From Hyphomonas sp. (GTDB lineage Bacteria; Pseudomonadota; Alphaproteobacteria; Caulobacterales; Hyphomonadaceae), in contig NZ_PNMA01000010.1 in assembly GCF_013823385.1 (NCBI RefSeq), forward strand, positions 1 to 64,000: a stretch of DNA of 64,000 nucleotides. The letters are read 5' to 3'. Both the position numbers and the translations under genes were made by a program. The notes under the pieces are model-generated. The model had not been told where the DNA came from. It made no database searches and saw only the letters and a list, made by a program, of their open reading frames with translations. Of this stretch, positions 1 to 9,595 are shown piece after piece; the first letter of the stretch is position 1; each line of letters opens with the position of its first letter.

Positions 1-58
1 TGTCGATGTAGGAGGTGAAGACCTGCAGGAACCGGTCAATGACGCCAACACCGCCCAT
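1..58 (-). CDS. trbL: TrbL, conjugal transfer membrane protein (N-terminal fragment)
   Basis: The first 19 codons of a minus-strand gene are present; the rest lies beyond the left edge. The peptide MGGVGVIDRFLQVFTSYID matches the usual start of alphaproteobacterial TrbL, the polytopic VirB6-like inner-membrane component of the IncP-type mating channel. Its place directly after trbJ and trbK is the standard Trb order. The assignment rests on this short peptide plus gene order. Confidence 0.75.
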   Translation of the reverse strand, partial: MGGVGVIDRFLQVFTSYID

Positions 59-61
59 ATC

Positions 62-334
62 CTACTCCTTCTCGGGATCGTCGCCGGGAAGCCCGAGAAA
101 TCGGCGGCGTTGCTCTGCCCAGGCGGCGCGACACATCGTGTCGATTTCCAGCTCTTCCGGCGTCACCGTTCGGCAGCGAGAAAGTTCCGCCTGCAAAGGA
201 TTGTTGGTCACGGGAGGAACCGATGGCGTTTCCGGAGTGACCGTATTCGCCAGCTCAACCGCGGCGAAGAGCGCAGCGAGCCCGCCCAAGGCGATGGCGA
301 CGGGCCTGATGATTTGGTCGGGAGAATTGCGCAC
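62..334 (-). CDS. trbK: TrbK-like entry-exclusion protein
   Basis: This 90-residue protein has one hydrophobic segment at about residues 9-30, followed by a polar periplasmic tail with two cysteines. It lies between trbJ and trbL with only a few bases on each side. Size, topology and position fit the alternative TrbK family of alphaproteobacterial Trb clusters, which is thought to block redundant mating into a cell that already carries the element. The assignment is mainly positional because the family is weakly conserved, and a function in exclusion is inferred. Confidence 0.6.
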   Translation of the reverse strand: MRNSPDQIIRPVAIALGGLAALFAAVELANTVTPETPSVPPVTNNPLQAELSRCRTVTPEELEIDTMCRAAWAEQRRRFLGLPGDDPEKE

Positions 335-339
335 GGGTA

Positions 340-1080
340 TTACCGGAACATGCTGACGGCGGTTGGCGTGTAGCCGGTCCCGTAGTCGAGGAAGCGATTG
401 AGGTTCTCGCGCCCCTGCGCTTTAGCGGACGCGCGCCGAGCCGCGTCCAGCGCGTCCGCGCGGTTCTGCGCGGTGATGGCGGCGGTTAGGTCCGTCATCT
501 GCTGGCTTTGCAGGGCGAGAAGTTGATTGCCGGCCTGCGCCGCCTGCAAGGTGCCGACCGCACCCTGGCTTTGCGAGACGAGAGTGCTCAATTCCGTGCG
601 CGTCGCTTCAATATTGCCGACGACGCCGGCCTGGACCTTCAACGCGTCTTCATAGCCTGCAACCGAGGTCCGCCAGCGCGCCTCGGCATTGGCGTTCATG
701 GCGGCGAAATCGCCGGTTGCTGCGGCGTCTCCATATTGTTCTGAGAAGACGCGTTCGATTTCGGAGACGACGTATCCAACGCGCTGCGCTTCGCCCAGCA
801 GATCTTCCGTCTGCTGCATGATCGACCGCAGACGCGCCAGCGATGAGTGCGGCAGGTTTGCGAGGTTGCGTCCCTGGTTGATCAACATCTGCGCCTCGTT
901 CTGAAGCTGCGTGATCTGATTGTTGATCATTTCGAGGGTGCGTGCGGCGGTGAGAATATTTTGCGCGAGGTTGGTCGGATCGATGACGACGTCGCCGACG
1001 CCGAATAGCGCATAGGCCGGTTGCATCGGCGCCAAAGCGATGGCTCCGGTCAGCATGAGGGCGGCGAGTTTCTTACGCAT
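340..1080 (-). CDS. trbJ: TrbJ, P-type conjugative transfer protein
   Basis: This 246-residue secreted protein is the VirB5-like minor pilus component. The N-terminus MRKKLAALMLTGAIALAPMQ followed by PAYA is a clear signal peptide with cleavage before LFGVGD. The body is rich in Gln, Ala and heptad-like helices, as expected for TrbJ. The start at 1080 overlaps the end of trbE by 8 bases, so the two are probably translationally coupled. The same frame is open much further upstream inside trbE, but only the 1080 start gives a signal peptide at the N-terminus. Confidence 0.85.
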   Translation of the reverse strand: MRKKLAALMLTGAIALAPMQPAYALFGVGDVVIDPTNLAQNILTAARTLEMINNQITQLQNEAQMLINQGRNLANLPHSSLARLRSIMQQTEDLLGEAQRVGYVVSEIERVFSEQYGDAAATGDFAAMNANAEARWRTSVAGYEDALKVQAGVVGNIEATRTELSTLVSQSQGAVGTLQAAQAGNQLLALQSQQMTDLTAAITAQNRADALDAARRASAKAQGRENLNRFLDYGTGYTPTAVSMFR

Positions 1081-3532
1081 GAGTAGTCTCCGTGGTTTGA
1101 GGGGATGGGATCGGATCAGGTGTTTGGCCGAGCAGTTCGACGGCCCAATCGAGACCGCGACGGGCGAGCCAGGCTGCGGCGAAGCCGTCTCGTCCGTGTT
1201 CGGAGAGGATGTCGGTGATGGCGGCGTGATCGGTCTTCGACGATGCGGCCGTGAAGGCGAGCGCGACCTCGCCGAGACCGAGCGAGAAGAGCCGATTGCC
1301 GCGGCGCGACTGGCAGTAATAGTCCCGCTTCGGCATGGCCCGCGCGACGATCTCGATCTGGCGTTCATTGAGGCCGAAGCGGCGGTAGATGTCGGCGATC
1401 TGCGGCTCGAAGGCACGCTCGTTCGGCAGGAAGATGCGCGTTGGACAGCTCTCGATGATGGCGGGCGCAATCGCGGAATTGTCGATGTCGGCGAGCGATT
1501 GCGTGGCGAAGAGGACGGAGGCGTTCTTCTTCCTTAGAGTCTTAAGCCATTCGCGGAGCTGGCCGCCAAATGTCCCGTCATCGAGCGCGAGCCAGCCTTC
1601 ATCGACGATGATGAGGCTCGGACGTCCATCGAGGCGATCCTCGATCCGGTGGAACAGATAGGCGAGCACGGCCGGCGTCGCGGCCGATCCGATCAGCCCT
1701 TCGGTCTCGAAGGCCTGGAAATCGGCTGTTCCGAGTTCTTCTGTTTCGGCGTCGAGCAAACGCCCGAAGGGGCCGCCAAGACAGAATGGCGTGAGCGCCT
1801 GTTTGAGTTCGGTCGACTGCAACAGGACGGATAGCCCCGTGAGCGTTCGTTCTGCGACAGGCGCCGAGGCGAGCGAGGTCAGCGCCGACCAGAGATGATC
1901 CCGCGCGACCGGATCGATGGTGACGCCTTCTCGCGCGATCAGGCCGGACAGCCAGTCCTGCGCCCAGGCGCGTTCGCCGATATCGTCGATGTTGCGCAGC
2001 GGCTGAAGCTGGACGGCGGCTTCGTCATCCGAAAGCGCGCCGGCGAGATCCTGCCAGTCGCCACCACAGGCGACGGTCGCACAGCGGATCGAGCCGCCGA
2101 AGTCGAAGGCGAAGATCTGCGCGCCCGCATAGCGACGAAATTGCAGCGCCATCAACGCCAGCAACACGGATTTGCCCGACCCGGTCGGACCGACGACCAG
2201 CGTGTGCCCGACATCGCCGACATGGGGTGAAAAGCGGAACGGAGTCGAGCCTTCCGTCTCCGCGTAAAAGAGTGGAGGTCCGTCCAGATGATCATTGCGC
2301 GCCGGTCCTGCCCAGACTGCCGATATCGGGATCATGTGGACGAGATTGAGCGTGGAGACCGGCGGTTGACGGACATTGGCGTAGAGATGGCCGGGCAACG
2401 AGCCGAGCCACGCCTCGATGGCGTTCAAAGTCTCGGGCATGCAGGTGAAGTCACGACCCTGAATGACTTTTTCCGCCGCCTTTAGCTTGGCGTCCGCGAC
2501 GGCTTCGTCCTCATCCCAGACGGTCAGCGTAGCGGTGATGTAGGCGGCGCCCGCTATGTCGGCGCCGAGCTCTTGCAAGGCTTCATCGGCGTCGGCGGCC
2601 TTGTTCGCCGCGTCGCTATCGAGCAGCGTCGACGCCTCATTGGTCATCACCTCTTTCAGGATCGCGGCGATGGATTTGCGCTTGGCGAACCATTGCCGGC
2701 GGATGCGCGTCAGCAGTTTGGTCGCGTCGGTCTTGTCGAGGCAGATAGCGCGCGTGACCCAGCGATATTCGAAGGGTTGGCTATTGAGCTCATCCAGCAG
2801 TCCCGGCCATGTGGCCGTGGGGAATCCGATGATGGAGAGGCTGCGCAGATGCGCCCCGCCCAAACTCGGCGCCAACCCGCCGACAAGCGCGCTATCGGCC
2901 AGGAGCGCATCGAGATGCATCGGCGTTTCGGGCAAGCGCAGGCGTTGACGACGCGTCGACACGGTCGAATGCAGAAAGGTCAGTGTCTCTTCGTCTGAGA
3001 GCCAGGCGGCCTCCGGCATGAAGCCGTCGAGGAGATCGAGCAGGCGATCCGTTCGCGCCATAAAACTCTCGACATGCTCTCGCGGGTTGAGGCTGCTGTC
3101 GGGCGCGTCCTCATAGAGCCATCGTCCCGCGCGGCTCGTATCGTCGAGCGGCGGCATCCAGACGAAAGTCAGGAAGTAGCTGCTTTCGAAATGTCTGGAC
3201 GCATCTTCAAACTGGGCGCGTCGTTCCGCGTCCACGAGGGCGGAAACGGCATCGGGAAAATGTGAGAGCGGATAGTCGCGCGCCGGCGCCCGCTGCGCTT
3301 CGACGAACACCGCCCAGCCCGATCCGAGCCGGCGAAGGGCGTTGTTGAGCCGGCTGGACACGGCGACGAGTTCTGACGGTGTCGCGGAGTCGAGGTCAGG
3401 CCCCCGAAACCGTGCGGTGCGTTGCAGACTGCCATCCTTGTTGAGGATGACGCCCTCCGCGACGAGCGCCGCCCACGGAAGAAAATCTGCCAATAGCGAG
3501 GCGGTCGAGCGATATTCGGCGAGGCGCATCAT
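1073..3532 (-). CDS. trbE: TrbE, VirB4-family conjugation ATPase
   Basis: This 819-residue ATPase powers pilus assembly and substrate transfer in the Trb type IV secretion channel. Near residue 450 there is a Walker A motif GPTGSGKS, and near residue 640 a Walker B-like LIIVDEGWLALDD, followed by the FATQSLADI motif typical of VirB4/TrbE proteins. Length agrees with full-length TrbE. It starts MMRLAEYRS just after trbD with 3 bases between the genes and ends inside the start of trbJ. Confidence 0.95.
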   Translation of the reverse strand: MMRLAEYRSTASLLADFLPWAALVAEGVILNKDGSLQRTARFRGPDLDSATPSELVAVSSRLNNALRRLGSGWAVFVEAQRAPARDYPLSHFPDAVSALVDAERRAQFEDASRHFESSYFLTFVWMPPLDDTSRAGRWLYEDAPDSSLNPREHVESFMARTDRLLDLLDGFMPEAAWLSDEETLTFLHSTVSTRRQRLRLPETPMHLDALLADSALVGGLAPSLGGAHLRSLSIIGFPTATWPGLLDELNSQPFEYRWVTRAICLDKTDATKLLTRIRRQWFAKRKSIAAILKEVMTNEASTLLDSDAANKAADADEALQELGADIAGAAYITATLTVWDEDEAVADAKLKAAEKVIQGRDFTCMPETLNAIEAWLGSLPGHLYANVRQPPVSTLNLVHMIPISAVWAGPARNDHLDGPPLFYAETEGSTPFRFSPHVGDVGHTLVVGPTGSGKSVLLALMALQFRRYAGAQIFAFDFGGSIRCATVACGGDWQDLAGALSDDEAAVQLQPLRNIDDIGERAWAQDWLSGLIAREGVTIDPVARDHLWSALTSLASAPVAERTLTGLSVLLQSTELKQALTPFCLGGPFGRLLDAETEELGTADFQAFETEGLIGSAATPAVLAYLFHRIEDRLDGRPSLIIVDEGWLALDDGTFGGQLREWLKTLRKKNASVLFATQSLADIDNSAIAPAIIESCPTRIFLPNERAFEPQIADIYRRFGLNERQIEIVARAMPKRDYYCQSRRGNRLFSLGLGEVALAFTAASSKTDHAAITDILSEHGRDGFAAAWLARRGLDWAVELLGQTPDPIPSPQTTETTHA

Positions 3533-3535
3533 CGC

Positions 3536-3805
3536 TCAGACTCCGAACCAGGTTGGGAAACGAAGATGCCGGCGCGCAACATCGACGATCTGGGCATCAC
3601 GTTTTGCGGCCCAGACCGCGAGGAGATGGCCGACAAGCCAGAGTGCGATCCCGACCACCCAGAGCCTAAGGCCAAGTCCGACGGCTGCTGCGAGCGTGCC
3701 GTTGGCGATGGCGACCGTGCGGGGCGCGCCGCCGAGCAGGATCGGTTCGACCAGGGCGCGGTGGACGGGCGCGTAAAAGCCCGGAATGTCGGCCAGCTCG
3801 CGCAT
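3536..3805 (-). CDS. trbD: TrbD, VirB3-like inner-membrane protein
   Basis: This 89-residue protein has two hydrophobic segments (about residues 30-65) and the conserved N-terminal motif FYAPVHRALVEPILLGGAPR seen in TrbD/VirB3 proteins. It sits between trbC and trbE. Its ATG shares one base with the trbC stop codon (TGATG), so translation is coupled. VirB3-type proteins work with the TrbE ATPase in pilus assembly. Confidence 0.9.
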   Translation of the reverse strand: MRELADIPGFYAPVHRALVEPILLGGAPRTVAIANGTLAAAVGLGLRLWVVGIALWLVGHLLAVWAAKRDAQIVDVARRHLRFPTWFGV

Positions 3806-4134
3806 CAGATCAGCGCTCCGCCGCCGAACGAGAAGAATGACAGGAAGAAGCTCGACGCCGCGAAGGCGATGGAGAGGCCGAAGACGATCTGCACGAGGCG
3901 GCGAAAACCGCCGGAGGTGTCGCCGAAGGCGAGCGTCAGTCCTGTGACGATGATGATGATCACCGCGACGATCTTGGCGACCGGCCCTTCAATGGATTCC
4001 AGGATTGACTGGAGCGGCGCCTCCCAGGGCATGCCCGAGCCCGCCGCATGGGCGGGCGCGACGAGCAAAAGGCTGAACGCGAGCGCCGTCGCGTAAAGCG
4101 GCCAGCGCGGATAGAGAATTGTGGTTTTGGTCAT
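3805..4134 (-). CDS. trbC: TrbC, VirB2-family conjugative pilin
   Basis: This 109-residue prepilin carries a long signal sequence ending in APAHA at about residue 30 and two further hydrophobic segments separated by a short polar stretch (residues about 50-70 and 80-105), the topology of TrbC/VirB2 pilins. In IncP plasmids the pilin is trimmed and cyclised by a TraF-type serine peptidase, and this element has such a gene at 10804-11382. The start overlaps the trbB stop by ATGA. Confidence 0.9.
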   Translation of the reverse strand: MTKTTILYPRWPLYATALAFSLLLVAPAHAAGSGMPWEAPLQSILESIEGPVAKIVAVIIIIVTGLTLAFGDTSGGFRRLVQIVFGLSIAFAASSFFLSFFSFGGGALI

Positions 4135-5114
4135 GGATGGTCTCCTGTCCTGGGGTGAAGAAGCGGTTGGATCTGGTAGTCCCCGGTCGCATCGAGGCCC
4201 TCGACGCGGGCGAGTTCGGAAAGTCGGCGCGCCGATCCGCGCCCCGAGAGGACGGCGATCAGGTCGATTGTCTCGGCGATCATCGCGCGGGGCACGGTGA
4301 TGACGGCTTCCTGGATGAGCTGTTCGAGGCGGCGCAGCGCGCCGAGCGCTGAACCGGCATGGATGGTGCCGATGCCGCCGGGATGGCCGGTGCCCCAGGC
4401 TTTGAGGAGATCGAGCGCCTCAGCCCCGCGCACCTCGCCGATGGGGATGCGGTCAGGCCGCAGGCGCAGCGAGGAGCGAACGAGATCGGAAAGCGACGCG
4501 ACGCCATCCTTGGTCCGCAGAGCGACAAGGTTCGGCGTCAGGCATTGGAGCTCGCGTGTGTCCTCGATCAGAACGACGCGGTCGGAGGATTTGGCGACTT
4601 CCGCCAGCAATGCATTGGTGAGCGTGGTCTTGCCGGTCGAGGTGCCGCCAGCGACAAGGATGTTGGCGCGGGATGTGATGGCGTCGCACAATGCCGCCGC
4701 CGCATCGTCTGGCATGATCTCGGCGCGGACATAGTCTTCGAGTGTGAAGACCGCGACGGCCGGCTTGCGGATCGCGAAGACCGGGGCGGCGACCACAGGC
4801 GGCAGAAGCCCCTCGAACCGCTCCCTTGTTCCCGGCAGCTCCGCGGACACACGCGGAGCGCCAGCATGAACCTCTGCGCCGACATGGTGCGCAACCAGAC
4901 GGACGATGCGTTCGCCGTCAGCGACGGAAAGCTCTTCGCCGGTGTCGGCGAGGCCTTCGCTCAGGCGGTCGACCCAGAGGCGGCCATCCGGATTGAGCAT
5001 CACCTCGACAACCGCAGGGTCTTCGAGCCATGCGGCGACGTCGGCCCCCAGAGCGGTTCTGAGCATGCGCGCGCCACGGGCGAGCGCTTCGGATTTGAAT
5101 GTATGGACGGTCAT
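4131..5114 (-). CDS. trbB: TrbB, VirB11-type ATPase
   Basis: This 327-residue cytoplasmic hexameric ATPase switches the channel between pilus assembly and DNA transfer. It has a Walker A motif GGTSTGKTT near residue 155, an Asp box with LIEDTREL near 183, and the Walker B region [19 protein letters not shown] followed by the conserved GHPGG-TIHA segment. It is the first gene of the trb block. No strong Shine-Dalgarno sequence precedes the ATG. A perfect 15-base palindrome lies about 75 bases upstream (see that entry). Confidence 0.95.
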   Translation of the reverse strand: MTVHTFKSEALARGARMLRTALGADVAAWLEDPAVVEVMLNPDGRLWVDRLSEGLADTGEELSVADGERIVRLVAHHVGAEVHAGAPRVSAELPGTRERFEGLLPPVVAAPVFAIRKPAVAVFTLEDYVRAEIMPDDAAAALCDAITSRANILVAGGTSTGKTTLTNALLAEVAKSSDRVVLIEDTRELQCLTPNLVALRTKDGVASLSDLVRSSLRLRPDRIPIGEVRGAEALDLLKAWGTGHPGGIGTIHAGSALGALRRLEQLIQEAVITVPRAMIAETIDLIAVLSGRGSARRLSELARVEGLDATGDYQIQPLLHPRTGDHP

Positions 5115-5186
5115 TGGCGGCCCCGCATTGGATTACGGGGTCGATCAAGAAGACCTTTAAAGGCTGATCGGCAACAGCCTTGAAGG

Positions 5187-5201
5187 CGTAGTAGTACTAC
5201 G
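5187..5201. promoter_or_regulatory. Perfect palindrome upstream of trbB (candidate operator)
   Basis: The 15 bases CGTAGTAGTACTACG consist of 7-base arms around a single central base. They lie in the 162-base gap between the CopG-type gene and trbB, where a promoter for the trb genes is expected. Binding by the adjacent ribbon-helix-helix protein would be logical, but that link is inference. Confidence 0.4.
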
Positions 5202-5276
5202 GCGCGCAACGGCAGGAGAAAGCGAAAAACGGTCGAAACAGTTCACTTCAAAATACCTGGGAAACAGGCTGTAGAT

Positions 5277-5690
5277 TTACTCTTTCGGTGTGAAATCTTG
5301 CGACACTTCTTTGGCGAAGGTGTTACCCTTTGCGAGCCGCCGACCGAGCGTTTCTACAAAGCCTTCATACCGCTCGCGGCCTTTCGCCTGCGCGGCATCG
5401 CGCATCGTATCTGGCAATGGCGGAGTCGTCGTGAGCCAGAACCGGATGAACAAGGCTATCGCATCGTTGCCGATCGTCACGTCGCGTTCGAGCCGTTCGA
5501 CGGCGCGGGTCAGCCGGTCGAGACGTCGCGTAATCGCAGCCTCGCGCTGATCCGCAGCGTCGGGGGAAAGGTAGGAGGCAAGCGCCGCTTCCACGATCTG
5601 GGATTTCGAAACTTTGCGCCGCGCCGCCAGCGTGTCGAGCTCCGCTGATAAAGCTGGATCGAAATACACATTGAGCCGATCTTTCTTCAT
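5277..5690 (-). CDS. CopG/ribbon-helix-helix family protein
   Basis: This 137-residue protein begins with a ribbon-helix-helix motif: a beta strand RLNVYFDPAL, then two helices ending KVSKSQIVEAALASYL, the DNA-binding fold of CopG/MetJ regulators. A longer helical C-terminal part follows, including a hydrophobic patch AIALFIRFWLTTT near residue 85. It lies between traG and trbB, its usual place in alphaproteobacterial Trb elements, and may control transfer genes or assist the coupling protein. A TTG at 5702 that overlaps the traG stop (TTGA) would add four residues. Confidence 0.8.
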   Translation of the reverse strand: MKKDRLNVYFDPALSAELDTLAARRKVSKSQIVEAALASYLSPDAADQREAAITRRLDRLTRAVERLERDVTIGNDAIALFIRFWLTTTPPLPDTMRDAAQAKGRERYEGFVETLGRRLAKGNTFAKEVSQDFTPKE

Positions 5691-5698
5691 GGCGGGCC

Positions 5699-7708
5699 TC
5701 AAAGTTCGATGCCGTCATCGGGATCAAGCGAGGCCTGCCGGGCGATGCTGCGGAATCGGCCCTGCATCTGGCGAGCCCGCTGAGCGTCATCATCCGTTTC
5801 ATCATCGAGACCCGCGAACTCTTCTCGCGCAGATGGTGCCGGCTCCGGCGCGATGTCTTCATGCTCGGGCAGTTCCGGCTCACGGCGAATGCCGCCGTCT
5901 GCATCTTCGCCCGCATCGCTGGAGGCCCTCTTCCTTGGCTTTGGCGCGGCGACGGGTGCGCGGTCACTCCAATCATCTGCCTGCAACTCTTTCGATACGG
6001 TCGGTTCGGCCATCAGTTTGGGCGGTGACAGGATGCGTGTCTTGAGCTGTGGGTCGGTATAGTAGCGCGCCTTTTTGCCCCGGACCGGCGGCGCGCCGGA
6101 GACGAGCACGATTTCATCATCCGGCGGTAATTGCATGATCTCGCCGGGAGTCAGCAAAGGCCGCGCGGTCTCCTGCCGGGAGACCATGAGATGGCCAAGC
6201 CAGGGCGACAATCTGTGCCCGGCATAGTTCTTCATTGCCCGCATCTCGGTCGCCGTGCCGAGGGCATCGGACACGCGCTTGGCAGTACGTTCGTCATTGG
6301 TCGCGAAGCTCACCCGGACATGGCAGTTGTCGAGGATGGCGTTGTTCTGGCCATAGGCTTTCTCGATCTGATTGAGGGACTGCGCGATGAGGAAGGCCTT
6401 CAATCCATAGCCCGCCATGAACGCGAGCTGGCTTTCGAAGAAGTCGAGCCGCCCGAGCGCCGGAAATTCGTCGAGCATCAGCAACAGGCGATGGCGCTTG
6501 CGATTGGCGTTCAACTCTTCTGTCAGCCTACGTCCGATCTGGTTCAGCACAAGCCGGACGAGCGGCTTTGTGCGGCTGATGTCGGAGGGCGGCACGACGA
6601 GATAGAGCGTGGTCGGCCGCGCGCCAGAGACCAGATCCTTGATCCGCCAGTCGCAGCGGCTCGTGACCCTGGCGACGACGGGATCGCGATAGAGGCCCAG
6701 AAAACTCATCGCCGTAGACAGAACACCGGAGCGTTCGTTTTCCGACTTGTTGAGGAGTTCGCGCGCCACCTGCGCCACGACCGGATGCGGCCGGTCGCCA
6801 AGATGCGGTGTGCGCATCATCGCCGCGAGCGTCGCCTCGATCGGCCGGCCCGGATCAGAGAGGAAGGCGGCGACGCCGGCGAGCGTCTTGTCCGCCTCGG
6901 CGTAGAGGACATGGAGGATCGCGCCGACGAGCAGCGAATGGCTAGTCTTCTCCCAATGGTTCCGGCGTTCGAGCAGACCTTCCGGATCGACGAGGATGTC
7001 GGCGACGTTCTGGACGTCGCGTACTTCGCTGTCGCCGCGCCGGACTTCGAGCAGTGGATTGTAGGCCGCGCTCTTCGCGTCGGTCGGATCGAACAGGATG
7101 GTGCGGGTGAACCGCGCCCGCCACCCGGCGGTGAGCAGCCAATTCTCTCCCTTGATGTCATGGACGATGGCCGAGCCCGGCCAGGTCAGGAGACTCGGGA
7201 CGACGAGGCCGACGCCCTTGCCCGAGCGGGTTGGCGCGAAGCAGAGCACATGCTCCGGGCCGTCATGCCGGAGGTAGTGGTTCTCGAAGCGGCCAAGCAC
7301 GACGCCGTCCGCGGCAAGCAACCCGGACGATTCAACGTCCTTCCGCTCCGCCCATCGGGCTGAGCCGTAGGTGGTTACGTCGCGCGCCTCGCGAGCCCGG
7401 AGGACGGAGAGGAAAATCGCGACACCGATCGCGGCGATCCCGCCGCTGCCGGCAATGATCGCGCCTTCGACGAACACACGCGGCGCATAGGCGTCGTAGA
7501 AATACCACCAGACGAAGAAGCTCCAGGGCGGATAGATCGGCCATCCGAGAATGTCCGTCGTCGGCGCGCCGAGCTGAGGCTGAAAGCCGAGCCGCCATGC
7601 GGTCCACTGTGTTGCGGTCCAGATGAAACCGACCACAACGAGCGAGACGATGATGATCTGGCCCCAGAGGATTTTGGTGGCCTGTGTTGGCTGTGTCTTG
7701 ATCGGCAT
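5699..7708 (-). CDS. traG: TraG/VirD4 type IV coupling protein
   Basis: This 669-residue protein links the relaxosome to the mating channel. The N-terminus has two membrane segments (about residues 10-35 and 70-110). A Walker A motif APTRSGKGVGL lies near residue 160 and a Walker B segment LLLMLDEFPALG near 410, both typical of TraG. The start at 7708 has a good ribosome-binding site (GGAAGG, 6 bases upstream). The frame stays open further upstream but would then run into the relaxase gene. The acidic C-terminal tail (residues about 590-669) is the likely substrate-recognition region. Confidence 0.93.
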   Translation of the reverse strand: MPIKTQPTQATKILWGQIIIVSLVVVGFIWTATQWTAWRLGFQPQLGAPTTDILGWPIYPPWSFFVWWYFYDAYAPRVFVEGAIIAGSGGIAAIGVAIFLSVLRAREARDVTTYGSARWAERKDVESSGLLAADGVVLGRFENHYLRHDGPEHVLCFAPTRSGKGVGLVVPSLLTWPGSAIVHDIKGENWLLTAGWRARFTRTILFDPTDAKSAAYNPLLEVRRGDSEVRDVQNVADILVDPEGLLERRNHWEKTSHSLLVGAILHVLYAEADKTLAGVAAFLSDPGRPIEATLAAMMRTPHLGDRPHPVVAQVARELLNKSENERSGVLSTAMSFLGLYRDPVVARVTSRCDWRIKDLVSGARPTTLYLVVPPSDISRTKPLVRLVLNQIGRRLTEELNANRKRHRLLLMLDEFPALGRLDFFESQLAFMAGYGLKAFLIAQSLNQIEKAYGQNNAILDNCHVRVSFATNDERTAKRVSDALGTATEMRAMKNYAGHRLSPWLGHLMVSRQETARPLLTPGEIMQLPPDDEIVLVSGAPPVRGKKARYYTDPQLKTRILSPPKLMAEPTVSKELQADDWSDRAPVAAPKPRKRASSDAGEDADGGIRREPELPEHEDIAPEPAPSAREEFAGLDDETDDDAQRARQMQGRFRSIARQASLDPDDGIEL

Positions 7709-7731
7709 GTCTTTTCCTTCCGGGGTGATGC

Positions 7732-9489
7732 TCAGATGCCAAGCCCGCGCTTGCGGCCGAGGCTCCAGTCGATCCCACCACCCGGCGTCATCGTTCCCGT
7801 CACGGTCTGGCCGAGATGGCGTTCGAGCTGGGGTTTCCACGGGACGAGTTCGAAGCCGAGGCCGCTATCGACCATGGCGAAACGGCCTGAGGCGAGATCG
7901 AGACGCCGGCGATAGGTTCCCGAGATGCGATCGCCTTCTGCAGAATTTCTGCGAAGCAAGCCTGTCTCGGTTTCGACACGCGCCGCCGCAGCGTCGAGCT
8001 CTCGTTCGCGCAGCGTCTTCAGGAGGTCGCGGGCGAAGGTGACGCGCCGACCATTTCTGGTCGCGAGCCCCTCGGCGACGAGATGATCGGCGCGCCGGTC
8101 GAGCGCTTCGCGAACTTCGGCGCCGAAGCCGCCCATGCTGAGCGGCGCCTGGGTCTTGGCGAGTTGCAGCCGATCGAGCCAGGTCGCACCACTCGCGCCG
8201 ATTTGGGTTTCGAGGTTGAGGTCGGAGCGGCCGACAAGGGCCATGCGCTGACGGCCGCCATTGTCCGAGCGCCAGACCCGCGTCTCGACAATCCCGCCTT
8301 CGGGCGTGTCGCCCGTGGCGTCGAGATCGTTGAAGCGCAGATGATGGACGCTGCCGTCCACGGCGTCGATCACGGCATAGGCCTCGCCGCGCAACTCGTC
8401 ATGCAGCCCGCGCTCGACCAACCGTCCAAGTACTGGGGCAGTCGGTGTGTCCTCAATCGCGAAGTCCGTTTGTGCGCGCCCTGGTCCGCCGGACATGGCG
8501 CGGTGCATGGTCTTGATGATGTCGCCACGCTCGGCGAGATCGCGCAGCGTTTCCTGTGCGCCCGGTTTCAGAGACCAAACCGCCGGGGCGAGCCTGTCGG
8601 CGAGGCCGAGCCCTTCCAGCGTCTGGGCGCGACCAATAAGGAGTTTGCGCAGCTCCGGATCGCGCGGTTCCGGGGAGCCGGGACGCAGATCAGCAACCCC
8701 GGCACCGTCATCGGCGAGCCCCTGGAGCGCGCGGTCAAGACCCGTCCAGCGTTCGGCTTTCACCTCCGCCTGAAGTTCGGATGCGATCTCCTGCTCGGCG
8801 CGCGGCCCGAGCTCCAGTTCGACCAGTTGCTCGGCGCGGCTGCGGAACCCTCGGCTGATATAGTCGCGGGCGATGACGAGGTCCTTGCCGTTATCGGCTC
8901 GGCCCCGCACGAGAACATGGATGTGCGGATTGTCGGTGTTCCAATGATCGACGCCGATCCAGTCAAGCTTCGTGCCGAGATCGCGCTCGGCCTGGCTCAT
9001 CAGGTCGCGTGTGTAGGCGCGCAGGTCTTCGAGGCGGTCGGCGTCTTCAGGCGAGACGATGAAGCGGAAATGATGCCGGTCCTCTTCGCATCGCTCTGCG
9101 AAAGCGCGATCATCGACGCTGTCTGCTTCGGCGTTGAACATGCCCGCATCACGCCCGTCACGGGTCACGCCTTCACGCTTCAGATAGGCGATGTGTTTGG
9201 CGAGCGGGGCGGAACGGAAACGTGCGCCACGATGACGGACGACGCGCGCTTTGATGACGACGCGCCGCTGGGTGCGTGACAGTCCGCGCGCTGCGCCGGC
9301 GAAACGGCCCCGGCCGAATTGCGATCCGCGCCCGCGTCCTTTCGAACCGTTCAGCTTGTATCCGGTGTGTCCGGCCTTGCGGGCGGCGCCCATTACCTGG
9401 CCGACAAAGCTTTGCGCCTTCCGGGCGCTTGTCCCCTTGTTGCGGATGCGGCCGGGCCGGATGCGCATGTCATTATCGCGGTCGCTCAT
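7732..9489 (-). CDS. traI: Relaxase/mobilisation nuclease with DUF3363 domain (TraI/VirD2-like)
   Basis: This 585-residue relaxase nicks the transfer origin and pilots the strand into the recipient. The N-terminal 50 residues are very basic. The metal-binding motif DHWNTDNPHIHVLVRG (H-x-H pattern) lies near residue 185, followed by ARDYISRGFRSRAEQLVELE, as in the VirD2-like relaxases that carry a C-terminal DUF3363 region. The nearby HHFRFIVSPEDA segment is also characteristic. The start MSDRDNDMRIRPGR is chosen because upstream codons lack family-like residues. An inverted repeat with a nic-like core lies just upstream. Confidence 0.9.
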   Translation of the reverse strand: MSDRDNDMRIRPGRIRNKGTSARKAQSFVGQVMGAARKAGHTGYKLNGSKGRGRGSQFGRGRFAGAARGLSRTQRRVVIKARVVRHRGARFRSAPLAKHIAYLKREGVTRDGRDAGMFNAEADSVDDRAFAERCEEDRHHFRFIVSPEDADRLEDLRAYTRDLMSQAERDLGTKLDWIGVDHWNTDNPHIHVLVRGRADNGKDLVIARDYISRGFRSRAEQLVELELGPRAEQEIASELQAEVKAERWTGLDRALQGLADDGAGVADLRPGSPEPRDPELRKLLIGRAQTLEGLGLADRLAPAVWSLKPGAQETLRDLAERGDIIKTMHRAMSGGPGRAQTDFAIEDTPTAPVLGRLVERGLHDELRGEAYAVIDAVDGSVHHLRFNDLDATGDTPEGGIVETRVWRSDNGGRQRMALVGRSDLNLETQIGASGATWLDRLQLAKTQAPLSMGGFGAEVREALDRRADHLVAEGLATRNGRRVTFARDLLKTLRERELDAAAARVETETGLLRRNSAEGDRISGTYRRRLDLASGRFAMVDSGLGFELVPWKPQLERHLGQTVTGTMTPGGGIDWSLGRKRGLGI

Positions 9490-9595
9490 GACAAAGCGCC
9501 CGCTTGAAAGCGCGCGGCACGGTGAAACCCGCATAAAAACAGTGGGTTGAGCCGTGGGGCGGCACTGTGCCCATGACCGCAGCGGGCGAAATACC

